From Bacilli bacterium (GTDB lineage Bacteria > Bacillota_I > Bacilli_A > RFN20 > CAG-826): a stretch of 13,768 nucleotides of DNA. Location of the stretch: the NCBI GenBank assembly GCA_024693415.1, contig JAILKX010000223.1:1-13768 (forward strand), read 5' to 3'. Under the pieces are notes generated by a model. It was not told the DNA's origin. It searched no databases and saw only the letters and a program-made list of their open reading frames with translations. Positions 13,193 through 13,768 of the stretch are shown piece after piece. A program made the position numbers and the translations under genes. Position 1 is the stretch's first letter, and each line of letters starts with the position of its first letter.

Positions 13193-13379
13193 ACCCATGG
13201 CCCGGCCATTCGTGGGCACGTGGATCAAACCTTGTGCAAACTCGGTAAAATTCGCATACATGTCCTCAACGGATTTAGGTTTTACGGGGGGCTTAGTTTG
13301 GCTTATGTTTAGGCGATTTGGGTCTTGACCGGGAGGGGCACCCAGAGCTAAAGGGGAGCTTAGCTCTGGCGCCGCCCAA
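13193..13379 (-). repeat. Copy 2 of the ~186-bp hairpin-headed repeat (inverted relative to 3295-3480)
   Basis: Reads on the minus strand from 13379 down. The head (13379-13329) is nearly identical to copy 1 and keeps the same extended hairpin. Substitutions respect pairing: the outer strand is TTGGG instead of CCGGG opposite CCCGG (G-U pairs), and the inner stem is AGAGCTAA with TTAGCTCT. The tail (to ~13193) is about two-thirds identical to copy 1. The element starts five bases past the stop codon of the GntR gene, which has no other visible terminator, and ends just before the -10 box of the next gene. Its function and family are unknown to me. Confidence 0.8.
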
Positions 13380-13384
13380 GGGCC

Positions 13385-13759
13385 TTAGGAGTTCATTTCG
13401 GAGTAGGTTTCTTCCACGATCTTTTGAAGGTCGGGGATGTCGATGTTCAGGCGTTTGGCTTCGATGAGGGTGGCTTTGACGTAATTGTCCTTGAACGCCG
13501 CTTTGCGTTCAGCGATGAGCTTCTGCGTGGCTCCTTCGGAGACGAACATGCCGATGCCCCTTTTCTTGTAGATGAGGCCTTCGCTTACGAGGACGTTGAA
13601 GGCTTTGTTGACCGTGGCCACGTTGATCTTGTAGAGCTTGGAGATGTTGGTGGTCGAGGGGATTTGGGATCCTTCGGGGAATTGGCCGTTCAGGATAGCG
13701 TCTTTCGCTCCTTCGACGATTCGGATATAGATGGGGAGGTTCTTCTTGATGTCATTCAT
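13385..13759 (-). CDS. GntR-family transcriptional regulator, YtrA subfamily
   Basis: A DNA-binding repressor-type protein of 124 residues, the short length typical of the YtrA subfamily, whose members lack a large effector domain. The N-terminal winged helix-turn-helix (~8-75) is well preserved: LPIYIRIVEGAKDAILNG, then EGSQIPSTTNISKLYKINVATVNKAFNVLVSEG, then the wing YKKRGIGMFV. The C-terminal ~45 residues are helical and Lys/Glu-rich and probably mediate dimerisation. YtrA-type regulators are usually encoded in the same operon as an ABC transporter they control; such genes would lie outside the window. The start at 13759 is nine bases from the window edge. No ribosome site can be seen, so an earlier start or upstream operon partner cannot be excluded. 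Repeat copy 2 begins immediately after its stop. Confidence 0.9.
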   Translation of the reverse strand: MNDIKKNLPIYIRIVEGAKDAILNGQFPEGSQIPSTTNISKLYKINVATVNKAFNVLVSEGLIYKKRGIGMFVSEGATQKLIAERKAAFKDNYVKATLIEAKRLNIDIPDLQKIVEETYSEMNS

Positions 13760-13768
13760 TTTGGGATC

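Noticed and set aside
13147..13209. Upstream extension of the 113-aa protein to an ATG at 13209
   Set aside because: It would cross the TATAAT box and enter repeat copy 2; AGGGGA before the ATG at 13146 supports the shorter form.

Overview
The window is about 13.8 kb of GC-rich DNA using the standard genetic code: TGA ends several genes and TGG encodes Trp. It looks like an anaerobic, probably uncultivated, Bacillota lineage, perhaps Bacilli or Erysipelotrichia-like. That placement is an inference from strong AGGAGG-type ribosome sites, a lipoprotein signal, a YtrA-type GntR regulator, a clostridial/bacillar-style c-di-GMP riboswitch and a ferredoxin-rich flavin oxidoreductase. No rRNA, tRNA, transposase, phage gene or CRISPR array was found.

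Layout from left to right. Positions 59-3229 hold a two-gene unit: a 941-residue FAD/NAD(P)/Fe-S oxidoreductase followed with zero spacing by hypA. Positions 3230-3537 hold a terminator, copy 1 of a ~186-bp repeat with a conserved long hairpin, and an opposing terminator. Positions 3538-5253 (-) encode a lipoprotein of the Cthe_2159 (DUF4353) beta-helix type. Positions 5460-6695 (-) and 6816-8210 (-) encode two diguanylate cyclases, one soluble with a PAS domain and one membrane-bound. Positions 8386-8850 encode a four-helix membrane protein. Positions 8851-9163 are a gene-free, strongly structured spacer between convergent terminators. Positions 9164-9391 (-) encode a small two-helix membrane protein. 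Positions 9492-10457 encode a hormone-sensitive-lipase-type alpha/beta hydrolase, tail-overlapping a yggS-family gene (-). Positions 11169-11292 are a c-di-GMP-I riboswitch with its terminator, followed by a third, membrane-anchored diguanylate cyclase (11309-12754). Positions 12805-13146 (-) encode an unknown protein. Positions 13193-13379 are copy 2 of the repeat, in inverted orientation, directly after a GntR/YtrA regulator (13385-13759, -).

The coherent theme is c-di-GMP signalling. There are three GGDEF proteins with different sensory modules and no phosphodiesterase. None has a visible RxxD product-inhibition site. One is preceded by a c-di-GMP riboswitch whose architecture suggests transcriptional product feedback. 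A surface lipoprotein of a carbohydrate-binding family lies beside them, but a functional link is only inferred.

The most novel-looking signals are non-coding. They are the ~186-bp hairpin-headed repeat in inverted copies about 10 kb apart; the multi-hairpin spacer at 8923-9101; genes that appear leaderless or nearly so (start codon 0-8 nt from the predicted +1, no Shine-Dalgarno) next to genes with strong Shine-Dalgarno sites; and duplicated motifs plus palindromes upstream of the lipoprotein gene.
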